In this document: positions 8,747 through 18,149 of the stretch, piece by piece
How the letters are laid out: each line of letters opens with the position of its first letter
How positions within the stretch are numbered: the stretch's first letter is position 1
Source: Dyella sp. C11
GTDB lineage: Bacteria; Pseudomonadota; Gammaproteobacteria; Xanthomonadales; Rhodanobacteraceae
NCBI RefSeq assembly: GCF_003121485.1
Contig: NZ_QAVX01000031.1
Location: 1 to 57,530 of the forward strand
Reading direction: 5' to 3'
Length of the DNA stretch: 57,530 nucleotides
The notes under the pieces: generated by a model
Told to the model about the DNA's origin: nothing
Databases searched by the model: none
The model's input: only the letters and a program-made list of their open reading frames with translations
Position numbers and translations under genes: made by a program

Positions 8747-9298
8747 ATGAGTTCCATCCTGCATCACGGCATCAGCCGCACAGGCTGGCTGCTGGTGATC
8801 TATGGCGTCATTTCCATCCTGTTCGGCATCAGCGCGCTGCTGTGGCCCGGCAGCACGGCCATTGCGCTGGCCTGGGCGTTCGGCGTGATGGCGCTGGCGG
8901 AGGGCATCATCAGCCTGTTCGCGCTGTTCAATCGCCACGTGGCAATGTCGCGAGGCTGGCTGGCACTGTACGCGGTGGCATCCATCGTGTTCGGCCTGCT
9001 TGCCATCTGGCATCCGCTGGCCGTGGTGAACGTGCTGCTGATCTTCCTGTCGGCATGGCTGATCGTGGCAGGCATCTACCGCATCGTGTTTGCCTTCCGC
9101 GTGCGCAAGGAAATCCGCGGCGAATGGATGATCGCGCTAAGCGGCGTGCTGGCGGTATTGCTGGGTGTGCTGTTCGCGGCGTATCCGGTGGCGGGTTTGC
9201 TCACCGTCACCATCTGGATCGGTGCCGCGGCGTTGGTCTATGGCGTGCTGCAGGTAATTGCCGGCGTACGCATGCATCGATGGAAACGGGCGCTGTGA
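8747..9298 (+). CDS. HdeD/DUF308 family membrane protein
   Basis: The 183-aa product consists of six closely spaced hydrophobic helices in the DUF308 repeat arrangement, with GWLLVIYGVISILFGI near the N-terminus and a repeated G-x-F-A-x-W/Y-P motif. HdeD of Escherichia coli is linked to acid resistance at high cell density. I chose the ATG at 8747 because AAGGAG lies nine bases upstream. The divergent CsbD gene is also a stress gene, and HdeD with CsbD is a common stress pairing. No hdeAB chaperone genes are present. Confidence 0.9.
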   Translation: MSSILHHGISRTGWLLVIYGVISILFGISALLWPGSTAIALAWAFGVMALAEGIISLFALFNRHVAMSRGWLALYAVASIVFGLLAIWHPLAVVNVLLIFLSAWLIVAGIYRIVFAFRVRKEIRGEWMIALSGVLAVLLGVLFAAYPVAGLLTVTIWIGAAALVYGVLQVIAGVRMHRWKRAL

Positions 9299-9304
9299 TG
9301 GAAG

Positions 9305-9334
9305 AAAAAAGGCGCCATGACGGCGCCTTTTTTT
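9305..9334. terminator. Bidirectional Rho-independent terminator
   Basis: Stem AAAAAAGGCGCC / GGCGCCTTTTTT with loop ATGAC lies between the convergent HdeD-like gene and the lipoprotein gene, and has T-tracts in both directions. Confidence 0.93.
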
Positions 9335-9351
9335 AATGCCGCAAAAGGAAC

Positions 9352-9948
9352 TCAGCCGCGCACTTCGAAATCTTCCGATGCCATCGGCTTGCCGTTGAGC
9401 GAGATCACCACCTTGTACCTGCCCTTCGGCCAGGCGTTCGGGTTCTGCACCTTGAACGTGGTGATGGCCGGGCCGTCGGTGGCAATGGATTCGGTGGTGC
9501 TGCTGAAGGGCACGTCCTTGCCGTCGACGTAGCTCCACTTCGCGTTGAGCGTGGCGTTGTCGGTGTTGCCGATGGTGGCGACGCTCGCGTAGATGGCCTT
9601 GTCCTCCGGCGCGAAGGAGCGCTGTTCCTTGCTGATGGCATGTGCCGCATCCACCTGGCTGCCGATGGTGACGGCGGCGATGCGGATGTCGCCGCCCGTG
9701 CTCACGCTGGCTGATTTGCCGGTGGTGTCCGCGGGCGCCGGCGCGGTGCTGGCGGGCGTGGGCGCACTGGCGGGTGGTATCACCGGTGCCGACGTCGTCG
9801 GTGCCGGTACGGCCGGCGCGGGGGCACTGGTGGCTGGCGTGGTGGGCGTGGTGTTGGAAGCCTCGTCGTTCTTGCCGCACGCGCTCAGCACAAGCAGTCC
9901 GGCAAGGGTCGCGCAGTACAAGGCCGTGTTGCGTGGCTGGATGTTCAT
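9352..9948 (-). CDS. Putative lipoprotein with Pro/Ala/Thr linker
   Basis: This 198-aa protein has a lipoprotein signal ending in LVLSAC, making Cys24 the lipidated residue. About 55 residues of Ala/Pro/Thr/Ser-rich linker follow, then a compact C-terminal domain of about 115 residues (from GGDIRIAAVTIGSQVD to the end) that looks beta-rich and immunoglobulin-like, ending YKVVISLNGKPMASEDFEV. The linker should let the domain reach across the periplasm. I do not recognise a named family. It shares a terminator with the convergent HdeD-like gene and is not in an obvious operon. Confidence 0.82.
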   Translation of the reverse strand: MNIQPRNTALYCATLAGLLVLSACGKNDEASNTTPTTPATSAPAPAVPAPTTSAPVIPPASAPTPASTAPAPADTTGKSASVSTGGDIRIAAVTIGSQVDAAHAISKEQRSFAPEDKAIYASVATIGNTDNATLNAKWSYVDGKDVPFSSTTESIATDGPAITTFKVQNPNAWPKGRYKVVISLNGKPMASEDFEVRG

Positions 9949-10087
9949 TGACTGACCCCATGGCTGGTAACGGACATGCGCGGCTGGCGTGGCCTGCCGC
10001 GCTGTTCAACCGAGGCTAGCGCCGATGGACTGAAGCTGCGATTACTGCGCGCTTCAGAGTCGACGTCGTCTTAACGACCCGCCTGCA

Positions 10088-10912
10088 TTACTGCCGCGCA
10101 CCGCGCGGATTGCCTGGCGTTTCCTTGCCGGTGCTGCGGTAGGGATTGATGTCCAGTCCGCCGCGGCGCGTGTAGCGCGCATACACGCTGAGCTGTTCCG
10201 GGCGGCAACGCTGCATCACGTCCACGAAGATGCGCTCCACGCACTGCTCGTGGAATTCGTTGTGGTTGCGGAACGAAACGAGATAGCGCAACAGGCCGGC
10301 GTGATCGATCGCCGCACCGCGATAGCGAACCTGCACGCTGCCCCAGTCCGGCTGGCCGGTGACCGGGCAATTGGAGCGGAGCAGGTTGGATACCAGCGTT
10401 TCCTCGACGACACCCTTGCCGTCTTCCATCACGAGATGGTCCGCGCGCGGCGGGCCATAGTCGTCGATGTCGACCGGCAGTTCGTCCACCAGCAAGCCAT
10501 CGAGATCCGTGACGGCATGGCCGCGGGCCTGGGCGTCGGTCAGCGTCACTGCCACCGGCGCACCGGCGGCAGCGGAAAGATCGCGCGTGAGCGTAGCGAC
10601 CAGTTCACCACGGTCGGTCACACGCTCCTGCGAAAAGCCGTTGAGATAGAGCTTGAACGACTTCGACTCGATGATGTTCGGCGAGGTGGCCGGTACGCGG
10701 AACTCGGCCAGCGCCACCACCGGCTTGCCGCGCTCGTCCAGCCAGGACAGCTCATAGGCGTTCCACACGTCCTCGCCGTGGAACGGCAGCGGTTCGGTCA
10801 CGCCGATTTCGTCACGCTTGGCCTGCCGTGGGATGGGGAACAGCAGGGAGGGGTCATACCGGTCGGCGTAGACGGTGGTCTTGCCGAGCGGGGAGTGTTC
10901 GGGAGTGCTCAT
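10088..10912 (-). CDS. queF: NADPH-dependent 7-cyano-7-deazaguanine reductase
   Basis: QueF reduces preQ0 to preQ1 in queuosine biosynthesis. The 274-aa length matches the long, two-module (YqfG-like) form. The catalytic cysteine is Cys182 in [16 protein letters not shown], and the second conserved segment [16 protein letters not shown] supplies substrate-binding glutamate and histidine; the N-terminal half carries the FKLYLN motif of NADPH-binding QueF. The start at 10912 gives [11 protein letters not shown]; an upstream in-frame ATG adds 29 arginine-rich residues and is unlikely. It is divergent from the M1 peptidase gene. No other queuosine gene lies in the window. Confidence 0.96.
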   Translation of the reverse strand: MSTPEHSPLGKTTVYADRYDPSLLFPIPRQAKRDEIGVTEPLPFHGEDVWNAYELSWLDERGKPVVALAEFRVPATSPNIIESKSFKLYLNGFSQERVTDRGELVATLTRDLSAAAGAPVAVTLTDAQARGHAVTDLDGLLVDELPVDIDDYGPPRADHLVMEDGKGVVEETLVSNLLRSNCPVTGQPDWGSVQVRYRGAAIDHAGLLRYLVSFRNHNEFHEQCVERIFVDVMQRCRPEQLSVYARYTRRGGLDINPYRSTGKETPGNPRGARQ

Positions 10913-11060
10913 GCGGCCATTGTACCGCCTCGGCCGCGCTGGCCCGGCCCGGGTCGCATGAAGCTGCGGCCTCCCCCCATGACCACTGACCCGGTTCACG
11001 GCCGGGCCCGGTGCCTATAGTGTCGTGTTCGTTTCTGGGGAACCTAGAGGAAATCGCCTG

Positions 11061-13031
11061 ATGAAGAAGCTCGTCCTGGCCGGCGCCGTGGTGGCCGGCC
11101 TGTTTGCGGCTGGCGGCGCTGCCGCTCCGGCCTTCGCCGACGGCACGGACGCCGCTTTCGATCCCCAGGCGCTGTTTGCGCCGCTCTCGTTGCCCGACGC
11201 GCCCAACGCCTTCCGCAGTGGCGCCGGCAAGCCGGGTCCGCTGTTCTGGCAGAACCGCGTGGACTACGCCATCCAGGCCACCATCGAGCCCGCCACGCAT
11301 ACGCTGCGCGGCGACGAGACCATCAGCTACACCAACCACAGCCCGGATGCGCTGGATGTGCTGTGGGTGCAGCTGGACCAGAACATCTACCGCCGCGATT
11401 CACGCGGCACACTCACGTCGCCGCGCGCGCCGCGCAGTGAGTCCACCGATGGCTACCAGATCGACGCGGTGGAAGTGGACGGCAAGCCGGTGCATTTCCT
11501 TGTCGACGACACGCGCATGCGCGTGGACCTGGCGCAGGCGCTGGCCAGCAACGGCAAGCAGGCCAAGCTGCGCATCCGCTACCACTACACCGTGCCGGGC
11601 ACGTGGGGTGGCCGCACCGCGGTCACGCCGACCAGGAACGGCGACATCTACGAGATCGCCCAGTGGTTCCCGCGCATGGCCGTCTACGACGACTTGCGCG
11701 GATGGGACACGCAGCCGTACCTCGGTTCGGAGTTCTATCTCGAATACGGTGACATCGACTACGCGGTCACCGTGCCGTCTAACTACATCGTTGCCGGTTC
11801 GGGCGCGCTCACCAACGGCAGCGAAGTGCTTACCGCCACGCAGCAGAAGCGTCTTGCGCAGGCAGCGCAGAGCGACAGCACCGTGATGATTCGCTCGCCG
11901 GAGGAAGTGAACGACCCCTCCAGCCATCCCAAGCAGAATGGCACGCAGACGTGGCGCTTCCACATGGACCACACGCGCGACGTCGCCTTCGCCGCGTCGC
12001 CCGCCTTCGTGTGGGATGCGGCGCGCATCAATCTTCCTGAAGGCAAGCACGCGCTGGCCATGTCGGTGTATCCGGTGGAAGGCGTGGGCAAGGAGGCGTG
12101 GAACCGTTCCACCGAATACGTGAAGGGTTCGATCGAGCACTTCTCGTCCAAGTGGTTTGCGTATCCGTGGCCGGCCGCGGTGAACCTGGGTGGTCACGGC
12201 GCAGGCATGGAATATCCCGGCATCGTGTTCGACGGCTACGACGACAAGGGCCCGATGCTGTTCTGGATCACCGCGCACGAACTGGGCCACGGCTGGTTCC
12301 CGATGATCGTGGGCTCCAACGAACGCCGCAACGCGTTCATGGACGAAGGCTTCAACACCTTCATCGACATCTATGCCTCCGACGCGTTCAACAAGGGCGA
12401 ATTCGCGCCCAAGCGCGACAGCGAATACGCGCCCAAGGGCGGCAACCCGGTGGATGAAATCCTGCCGCTGCTGGCCGATGCAAACGCACCCACGCTGATG
12501 GCGCCGGCGGATTCCGTTTCCGAGAAATACCGTCACTCCGTGAGCTACTTCAAGGGCGCACTTGGCCTGGTGCTGTTGCGCGAGCAGATCCTGGGACCGG
12601 AACGCTTTGACCCGGCGTTCCGCAAGTACATCGCCACCTGGGCGTATCACCATCCCACGCCGTCGGACTTCTTCCGCTTCATGAGCAGCGAAGCGGGCGA
12701 AGACCTGTCGTGGTGGTGGCGCGGCTGGTACCTCAACAACTGGCAGCTGGACATGGCCATCACGGGCGCGAGCTACGTGGACAACGATCCGGCCAAGGGC
12801 GCGCAGGTCAACTTCGCCAGCAAGCAGAAGCTGGTGATGCCGGCGACGCTGCGCATCGACTATGCCGACGGCAGCCACGAAGATGTGCGTGTACCGGTGG
12901 AAATGTGGCGCCAAAGTGCCATGCCGAAGATGGCGCTGCATACGTCGAAGAAGATCGCCAGGTTGACGCTGGACCCGGAGCACAATCTGCCGGATGCGGA
13001 TCGGACGAATAATGTGTTGACGATGCCGTAA
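11061..13031 (+). CDS. Secreted M1 family aminopeptidase
   Basis: This 656-aa zinc peptidase has the gluzincin signature HELGH at residues 406-410 with the third ligand Glu429 (MDEGFNTF), giving the expected HExxH-x18-E spacing. The GAMEN-like exopeptidase loop appears as GHGAGMEYPGIVF. A signal peptide (MKKLVLAGAVVAGLFAAGGA through AFA) indicates export, unlike cytosolic PepN. The C-terminal region lacks the long helical domain of PepN. RBS TAGAGGAAA lies upstream of the ATG at 11061. It likely trims peptides in the periplasm, alongside the neighbouring acylase and amidohydrolase. Confidence 0.94.
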   Translation: MKKLVLAGAVVAGLFAAGGAAAPAFADGTDAAFDPQALFAPLSLPDAPNAFRSGAGKPGPLFWQNRVDYAIQATIEPATHTLRGDETISYTNHSPDALDVLWVQLDQNIYRRDSRGTLTSPRAPRSESTDGYQIDAVEVDGKPVHFLVDDTRMRVDLAQALASNGKQAKLRIRYHYTVPGTWGGRTAVTPTRNGDIYEIAQWFPRMAVYDDLRGWDTQPYLGSEFYLEYGDIDYAVTVPSNYIVAGSGALTNGSEVLTATQQKRLAQAAQSDSTVMIRSPEEVNDPSSHPKQNGTQTWRFHMDHTRDVAFAASPAFVWDAARINLPEGKHALAMSVYPVEGVGKEAWNRSTEYVKGSIEHFSSKWFAYPWPAAVNLGGHGAGMEYPGIVFDGYDDKGPMLFWITAHELGHGWFPMIVGSNERRNAFMDEGFNTFIDIYASDAFNKGEFAPKRDSEYAPKGGNPVDEILPLLADANAPTLMAPADSVSEKYRHSVSYFKGALGLVLLREQILGPERFDPAFRKYIATWAYHHPTPSDFFRFMSSEAGEDLSWWWRGWYLNNWQLDMAITGASYVDNDPAKGAQVNFASKQKLVMPATLRIDYADGSHEDVRVPVEMWRQSAMPKMALHTSKKIARLTLDPEHNLPDADRTNNVLTMP

Positions 13032-13059
13032 GACTGCAGGACGGCGTGACCCTCACGAT

Positions 13060-13145
13060 CGTCATTCCGGCGCAGGCCGGAATCCAGTTGCGATCGGCCT
13101 CGATCGTCGCCCTGCCACTGGATCCCGGCCTGCGCCGGGATGACG
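13060..13145. repeat. Dispersed inverted repeat (GTCATTCCGGC..GGAATCCAG type)
   Basis: Arms CGTCATTCCGGCGCAGGCC.. at 13060-13087 and the near-exact complement ..GGCCTGCGCCGGGATGACG at 13118-13145 flank a 30-bp centre. Each arm also contains its own short palindrome. Related single arms occur near 49770 and in the tandem array near 57390. Confidence 0.85.
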
Positions 13146-13187
13146 ACGTAGGAAGGTTATGGAACATCTGTGTGCAACGGACCCTTC

Positions 13188-15395
13188 ATGAGATCAGCGA
13201 CTGTCTTGCCCCGTAACGCGAAGTACGCGCTTTCGCTCTGCGTGCTTCTTGGGTTGTCCGGCGCGTTGCCGGCGCACGCAGTAACCAGTGACACCGTTCG
13301 GTGGAAGTCCGAAGCCGCCGCCGTCACCATCACCCGCGACGACTGGGGCATCGCCCATGTCCATGGCAGAACGGATGCGGATGCCGTGTTCGGCATGGCG
13401 TATGCGCAGGCGGAAGACGACTTCAATCGCGTCGAGACGAACTACCTCAATTCGCTGGGCTGGTTGGCGAAAGCGGAAGGCGAGGCGGCGATCTGGTCCG
13501 ATCTGCGTCAACAGTTGTGGATCGATCCCGCCGAGCTGAAACGCATCTACGCGAAGAGCCCATCGTGGCTGCGTGAGTTGATGGATGCGTGGGCTGATGG
13601 CCTGAACTATTACCTGGCGACCCATCCCGATGTGCATCCGCGTGTGATCGCGCACTTCGAACCGTGGATGGCGTTGAGCTTTACCGAAGGCAGCATCGGC
13701 GGCGACATCGAGCGCGTATCCCTGAAGGACTTGCAGGCGTTCTACGGCAAGCCCACCGACACGGTGGCGTTCGTCGATACGCCATCGAGCTGGGTGGAGC
13801 CGACCGGCTCCAACGGCATTGCCATTGCACCCAGGCTCACGGCCGATGGTCACGCGTTGTTGCTGATCAATCCGCACACGTCGTTCTTCTTCCGTTCCGA
13901 GCTGCAGATGTCGAGCGACACGGGGATGGATGTCTATGGTGCGGTGACTTGGGGCCAGTTCTTCATCTACCAGGGCTTCAACAAGCACATCGGCTTCATG
14001 CACACCTCCACTACGGCGGATGTGGTGGACGAGTTTGCCGAAACCATCGTGCATGACGGCAGCAAGCTGGCGTATCGGTACGGCAAGGAAACGCGGCCCG
14101 TCACCACGCGGTCCATCACCGTTGCGTATCGCAAGAGCGACGGTTCGATGGGCGATCGCACGTTCACCACCTACGCGACGCATCACGGTCCCATCGTGCG
14201 CGAGGCGGATGGCAAGTGGATGGCCACCGCGCTGATGAACAAGCCGATGGAAGCTTTGGAGCAGAGCTGGTTGCGCACCAAGGCCACGGACTATGCGAGC
14301 TTCATGAAAGTCGCCGAGCTCAAGGCCAACTCGTCCAACAACACCATCTTTGCGGACGACAAGGGCGAGATCGCGTACCTGCATCCGCAATTCATTCCCA
14401 AGCGCGACAACCGATTCGATTACACCAAGCCGGTGGACGGCAGCGATCCCGCCACGGACTGGCAAGGGCTGCTGCCGCTGGATGCCGCGCCGCATCTGCT
14501 CAATCCGGCCAATGGCTGGATCATGAACACCAACAACTGGCCCTATTCGGCGGCGGGTCCGGATAGTCCCAGGCGCGCGGACTATCCGCGCTACATGGAC
14601 AGCGTCGGCGAAAATCCGCGTGGCATCCACGCCACCATGGTGCTGAGCGACAAGCGCGACTTCACGCTGGCGTCGTTGATCACGGCCGCCTTCGATTCAT
14701 ACCTGCCGGCGTTCGCGCGACAGATCCCGATCCTGGTGAAGGACTACGACGCCCTGCCTGCCGGCGATCCGTTGAAGAAGCAGCTTGCCGGACAGATTGC
14801 CCTGTTGCGCAGCTGGGACTACCGCTGGGGTATCGCCTCCATGCCCACCTCGCTGGCGGTGTTCTGGGGCGACGTGTTATGGGACAAGGTGGACAAGTCG
14901 GATGTGTCGGAAGGCCTTTCCGTCTACGACATCATGGCCGAGCGCGCGGGACCGAAGGCGCGCCTCGATGCGCTGGTGGAAGCCTCCGAGCGGCTGGAGA
15001 AGGATTTCGGCAGTTGGGGTGTGCCGTGGGGTGAAGTGAATCGCTACCAGCGCATCAACGGCGACATCCAGCAGCCGTTCGATGACAGCAAGCCAAGCAT
15101 CCCGGTGCCCTTCACGTCATCACGCTGGGGCTCGCTGGCCTCGTTCGGTGCGCATCGCTGGCCCGGCACGCGGCGTTACTACGGCACGGGCGGCAACAGT
15201 TTCGTGGCCGCGGTGGAGTTCGGCGACAAGGTGCGTGCACGCGCCATCACGGCGGGTGGCGAAAGTGGACACCCCAACTCGCCGCACTTCAACGACGAAG
15301 CCGAGCGCTACACCACGGGCAACCTTCGCGCCGTGTATTTCTGGCCGGAGGAATTGAAGGGTCACGTGGAGCGCACTTACCATCCGGGTGATTGA
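13188..15395 (+). CDS. Penicillin acylase family N-terminal nucleophile hydrolase
   Basis: The 735-aa precursor has a signal peptide, an alpha-subunit region, and the Ntn motif PTGSNGIAIAP with Ser208 as the predicted new N-terminus of the beta subunit after self-cleavage. Further family landmarks are INPHTSFFF, TSTTADVVDEFAE and NSSNNTIFADDKGEIAYLHP. Penicillin G, cephalosporin and acyl-homoserine-lactone acylases share this plan; the sequence alone does not tell which amide is cut. The ATG at 13188 is preferred, with a GTG at 13170 as the alternative. It follows the M1 gene after a repeat element and precedes a small membrane protein gene. Confidence 0.9.
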   Translation: MRSATVLPRNAKYALSLCVLLGLSGALPAHAVTSDTVRWKSEAAAVTITRDDWGIAHVHGRTDADAVFGMAYAQAEDDFNRVETNYLNSLGWLAKAEGEAAIWSDLRQQLWIDPAELKRIYAKSPSWLRELMDAWADGLNYYLATHPDVHPRVIAHFEPWMALSFTEGSIGGDIERVSLKDLQAFYGKPTDTVAFVDTPSSWVEPTGSNGIAIAPRLTADGHALLLINPHTSFFFRSELQMSSDTGMDVYGAVTWGQFFIYQGFNKHIGFMHTSTTADVVDEFAETIVHDGSKLAYRYGKETRPVTTRSITVAYRKSDGSMGDRTFTTYATHHGPIVREADGKWMATALMNKPMEALEQSWLRTKATDYASFMKVAELKANSSNNTIFADDKGEIAYLHPQFIPKRDNRFDYTKPVDGSDPATDWQGLLPLDAAPHLLNPANGWIMNTNNWPYSAAGPDSPRRADYPRYMDSVGENPRGIHATMVLSDKRDFTLASLITAAFDSYLPAFARQIPILVKDYDALPAGDPLKKQLAGQIALLRSWDYRWGIASMPTSLAVFWGDVLWDKVDKSDVSEGLSVYDIMAERAGPKARLDALVEASERLEKDFGSWGVPWGEVNRYQRINGDIQQPFDDSKPSIPVPFTSSRWGSLASFGAHRWPGTRRYYGTGGNSFVAAVEFGDKVRARAITAGGESGHPNSPHFNDEAERYTTGNLRAVYFWPEELKGHVERTYHPGD

Positions 15396-15428
15396 ATCCG
15401 GGCATGCCAGGCAACCAGGGAGGGTGAC

Positions 15429-15707
15429 ATGCTGACGAATGAGCAGGCTGATGTGGTGGCGAACGCGGTGATGGCGACGGCAAAGGATCGCCAACACGAG
15501 CGCGCGAACCGCCGCGAAGAAGAGGCAAGGCTGCAGCATTCACAGCGATGGCGCGGCCTGATGTTCCTCGTCGCCCTGATGGCCGGTGGCGCAGTGGCTT
15601 ACCTTGCGGGCAGCCGTGTGGTGATGGGCATGCTGGCGGGAGGTGGCTTGGCGCAGGTGCTGGTATTTGCATTCAACGCCCGACACCGCGCATCACCCGT
15701 CGATTGA
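15429..15707 (+). CDS. Small membrane protein of unknown function
   Basis: This 92-aa product begins with a charged, glutamine- and arginine-rich helix of about 40 residues, followed by two hydrophobic segments (LMFLVALMAGGAVAYLAG and a second ending VLVFAF) with a short Arg turn between them, and a basic tail. A strong AGGGAGG ribosome site precedes the ATG. It lies 33 bp after the acylase stop and may be translated from the same transcript. I do not recognise a family. The layout suggests a two-helix hairpin with both ends on the cytoplasmic side. Confidence 0.75.
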   Translation: MLTNEQADVVANAVMATAKDRQHERANRREEEARLQHSQRWRGLMFLVALMAGGAVAYLAGSRVVMGMLAGGGLAQVLVFAFNARHRASPVD

Positions 15708-15851
15708 CAGCGCCGCAGTGCCACCGCTTGTCGTGATGGACGCGTACGTTTTTAAGCTAAGGTGTGTTTCGGGGGATATTGCAGAACCGTAGCGCCATGA
15801 GTGGCGGCGGAGTGTCACCCGCCGCCTTTCATCGTTGCTACGGAGAACACC

Positions 15852-17168
15852 ATGCGTTTGCTGCCCCTTGTTGCTGCCATTGCCGTCGGTCTTGCCTCGG
15901 CTGGCGCCGCGTTCGCGGACGATGCGCCCGCACCGGCCCATATCGCCGTACGCGCCGCCCATCTGGTGGACGTGCAGGCCGGCAAGGTGCGCGACAATCC
16001 GCTGGTGATCATCGAGGGCGAGCACATCACCGAGGTTCGCTACGACGGGCAGGTACCCGCGGGTTACAACGTCATCGACCTGGGCAGCGCGACGCTGCTT
16101 CCCGGTTTGATCGATTGCCACGTGCACCTCACCGGCGATCCGAACGAAGTGAAGGGCGACTATTACGAAGCCGTGCTTAAGCGCAGCTCGATCGACTCGG
16201 CCATTCTTTCGCCGACGTATGCCAAGCGCACGCTGGATGCCGGCTTCACTACGGTGCGCAATCTCGGCGCCGACGACTACGTGGATATCGCCCTGCGCAA
16301 CGCCATCAACCGTGGCGACATTCCCGGTCCGCGCATGCTGGTGTCCGGGCCGCCGCTGGGTGCGACGGGTGGCCACGCGGATGGCACCACGGGTTTCTCG
16401 CCGTGGATCCAGTTCCATGACATCAACGGCGTGGCCGATGGCGTCGATGCCATCCGTCACCGTGTGCGCGAGAACGTGAAGAACGGCGTGGACGTGATCA
16501 AGTTCATGGCCAGCGCCGGCGTGTTGAGCGCCGAGGCTTCCGTGGGCGCACCGCAGTACTCGCAGGAAGAAATGAACGCCGTGGTGGACGAGGCGCATCG
16601 CTGGGGCAAGAAGGTGGCCGCACATGCGCACGGCGCCGAGGCGATCAAGATGGCCATCCGCGCGGGCGTGGATTCGGTGGAGCACAGCAGCCTGATCGAC
16701 GACGAAGGCCTGAAGCTCGCCAAGCAGCACGGCACGTACCTGGACTTCGACGTCTACAACGACGATTACATCCTGAGCGAGTACGCCAAGAAGGGCTTCC
16801 CGGCCAGCACCGTCGAGAAGGAAAAGACCGTGGGCCGCCTGCAGCGCGAGAATTTCCAGCGCGCGGTGAAGGCCGGCGAGAAGATGGCTTTCGGTACCGA
16901 TGCCGGCGTGTATCCGCACGGCTGGAACGCCAGGCAGTTTGCCGTGATGACCAAGTGGGGCATGACGCCCATGCAGGCCATCCAGGCCGCGACCGTCAAT
17001 GCGGCCGATCTGCTCGGCATGACGGGCAAGGTGGGCGCCGTGGCGCCGGGCTATTACGCCGACCTGGTGGCCGTGAGCGGCGATCCGCTGGGCGATGTGA
17101 CGCAGCTGGAACATGTCGCTTTCGTGATGAAGGGCGGCGACGTGGAGAAGAACGACACCAGGCGCTGA
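15852..17168 (+). CDS. Exported amidohydrolase family protein (Xaa-Pro/Xaa-Arg dipeptidase-like)
   Basis: The 438-aa protein has a signal peptide, the amidohydrolase metal motif DCHVH in PGLIDCHVHLTGD, a lysine (VIKFMASAGV) that could be carboxylated, histidines in HAHGAEAIK and VEHSSLID, and the catalytic aspartate in FGTDAGVYPHG. This order fits the imidazolonepropionase-like group that includes Caulobacter-type L-Xaa-L-Arg/Lys dipeptidases (Cc3125/Sgx9260). GGAG lies upstream of the ATG at 15852. Context with secreted M1 and Ntn hydrolases supports dipeptide or N-acyl amino acid cleavage outside the cytoplasm; substrate is inference. Confidence 0.9.
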   Translation: MRLLPLVAAIAVGLASAGAAFADDAPAPAHIAVRAAHLVDVQAGKVRDNPLVIIEGEHITEVRYDGQVPAGYNVIDLGSATLLPGLIDCHVHLTGDPNEVKGDYYEAVLKRSSIDSAILSPTYAKRTLDAGFTTVRNLGADDYVDIALRNAINRGDIPGPRMLVSGPPLGATGGHADGTTGFSPWIQFHDINGVADGVDAIRHRVRENVKNGVDVIKFMASAGVLSAEASVGAPQYSQEEMNAVVDEAHRWGKKVAAHAHGAEAIKMAIRAGVDSVEHSSLIDDEGLKLAKQHGTYLDFDVYNDDYILSEYAKKGFPASTVEKEKTVGRLQRENFQRAVKAGEKMAFGTDAGVYPHGWNARQFAVMTKWGMTPMQAIQAATVNAADLLGMTGKVGAVAPGYYADLVAVSGDPLGDVTQLEHVAFVMKGGDVEKNDTRR

Positions 17169-17256
17169 TCGCGCAGGGTGGGGCGGGGCAACCTTCGCAA
17201 AGCGTGAATGAAACCCACGCTAAGCTTGCCTCTCCCCACCCGAACGAAGGTGCCTT

Positions 17257-17724
17257 ATGGAAGTCCGCCAGCCGGTTCCCCCCTTCACCGCCGAGACGGC
17301 CGCGCAAAAAGTGCGCCTTGCGGAAGATGGCTGGAACAGCCGCGATCCTGCCCGCGTGGCGTTGGCTTATGCCCCGGACACCTACTGGCGCAACCGTGCG
17401 GAATTCATCCGCGGCCGCGCCGAGGCGCAGGAGTTCCTGGAGCGCAAGTGGAACCGCGAGCTGGAATACCGCCTGATCAAGGAGCTGTGGACCTTCGCCG
17501 GCAACCGCATCGCCGTGCGTTTTGCCTATGAGTGGCACGACGACTCGGGCCAGTGGTACCGCAGCTACGGCAACGAGAACTGGCAGTTCGACGAGAACGG
17601 ACTGATGACGCATCGCCACGCCTCGATCAATGACCTGCGCATCACCGATGCGGAACGAAAATACCACTGGCCGCTCGGTCGTCGCCCGGACGACCATCCC
17701 GGACTCAGCGACCTCGGTTTCTGA
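17257..17724 (+). CDS. NTF2-like protein, DUF1348 family
   Basis: This 155-aa protein has the cone-shaped NTF2-like pattern: an N-terminal helix with [19 protein letters not shown], the segment [20 protein letters not shown] and a final sheet with [20 protein letters not shown]. The conserved ending [16 protein letters not shown] identifies the DUF1348 branch. No catalytic function is established. It is the first of three short codirectional genes (zinc finger, VOC protein) spaced by about 36 bp each, which may be one transcript. Confidence 0.9.
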   Translation: MEVRQPVPPFTAETAAQKVRLAEDGWNSRDPARVALAYAPDTYWRNRAEFIRGRAEAQEFLERKWNRELEYRLIKELWTFAGNRIAVRFAYEWHDDSGQWYRSYGNENWQFDENGLMTHRHASINDLRITDAERKYHWPLGRRPDDHPGLSDLGF

Positions 17725-17760
17725 GCCGCTTCATTCCATCACCGACGCAGGAGCTTGGGC

Positions 17761-18114
17761 ATGCACGCAAGCAACGAAGGCATCAACCCCGACGCCGAAC
17801 CCAGTGGCACCGGTTGCCAGGAGTGCATGCGCACCGGTGGCTGGTGGTTTCACCTGAGGCGGTGCGCACAGTGCGGCCACATCGGCTGTTGCGACAGCTC
17901 GCCCAGCCAGCACGCACGGCATCATTTCCACGATACCGGGCATCCGGTGATCGCCAATTTCGAGCCGGACGATCCGTGGTTTTTCGACTTCCGCTCCAAC
18001 GCGGTGTTCGACGGCCCCCGCCTGCGGCCGCCCTTGCATCACCCGTTGGATCAGCCGGTGCCGGGACCCCACGGCAAGGTGCCGCGTGGTTGGGAAAACC
18101 TGTTGAACGACTGA
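17761..18114 (+). CDS. UBP-type zinc finger protein
   Basis: The 117-aa product is mainly a UBP-type (ZnF-UBP) zinc finger: CQECMRTGGWWFHLRRC, then CGHIGCCDSSPSQHARHHF and HDTGHPV, with the Cys/His ligands in the order seen in eukaryotic deubiquitinases. In eukaryotes the domain binds the ubiquitin C-terminus; in bacteria its partner is unknown. The tail FDGPRLRPPLHHPLDQPVP is proline-rich and conserved-looking. AGGAG sits seven bases before the ATG at 17761. It lies between an NTF2-like and a VOC gene. Confidence 0.9.
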   Translation: MHASNEGINPDAEPSGTGCQECMRTGGWWFHLRRCAQCGHIGCCDSSPSQHARHHFHDTGHPVIANFEPDDPWFFDFRSNAVFDGPRLRPPLHHPLDQPVPGPHGKVPRGWENLLND

Positions 18115-18149
18115 ACGTGCATCTCGTGTAACGCTGCAAGGACATCATC

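Noticed and set aside
10913-11060. A preQ1 riboswitch upstream of queF
   Set aside because: The divergent region shows no A-rich preQ1-binding pseudoknot pattern that I could recognise.
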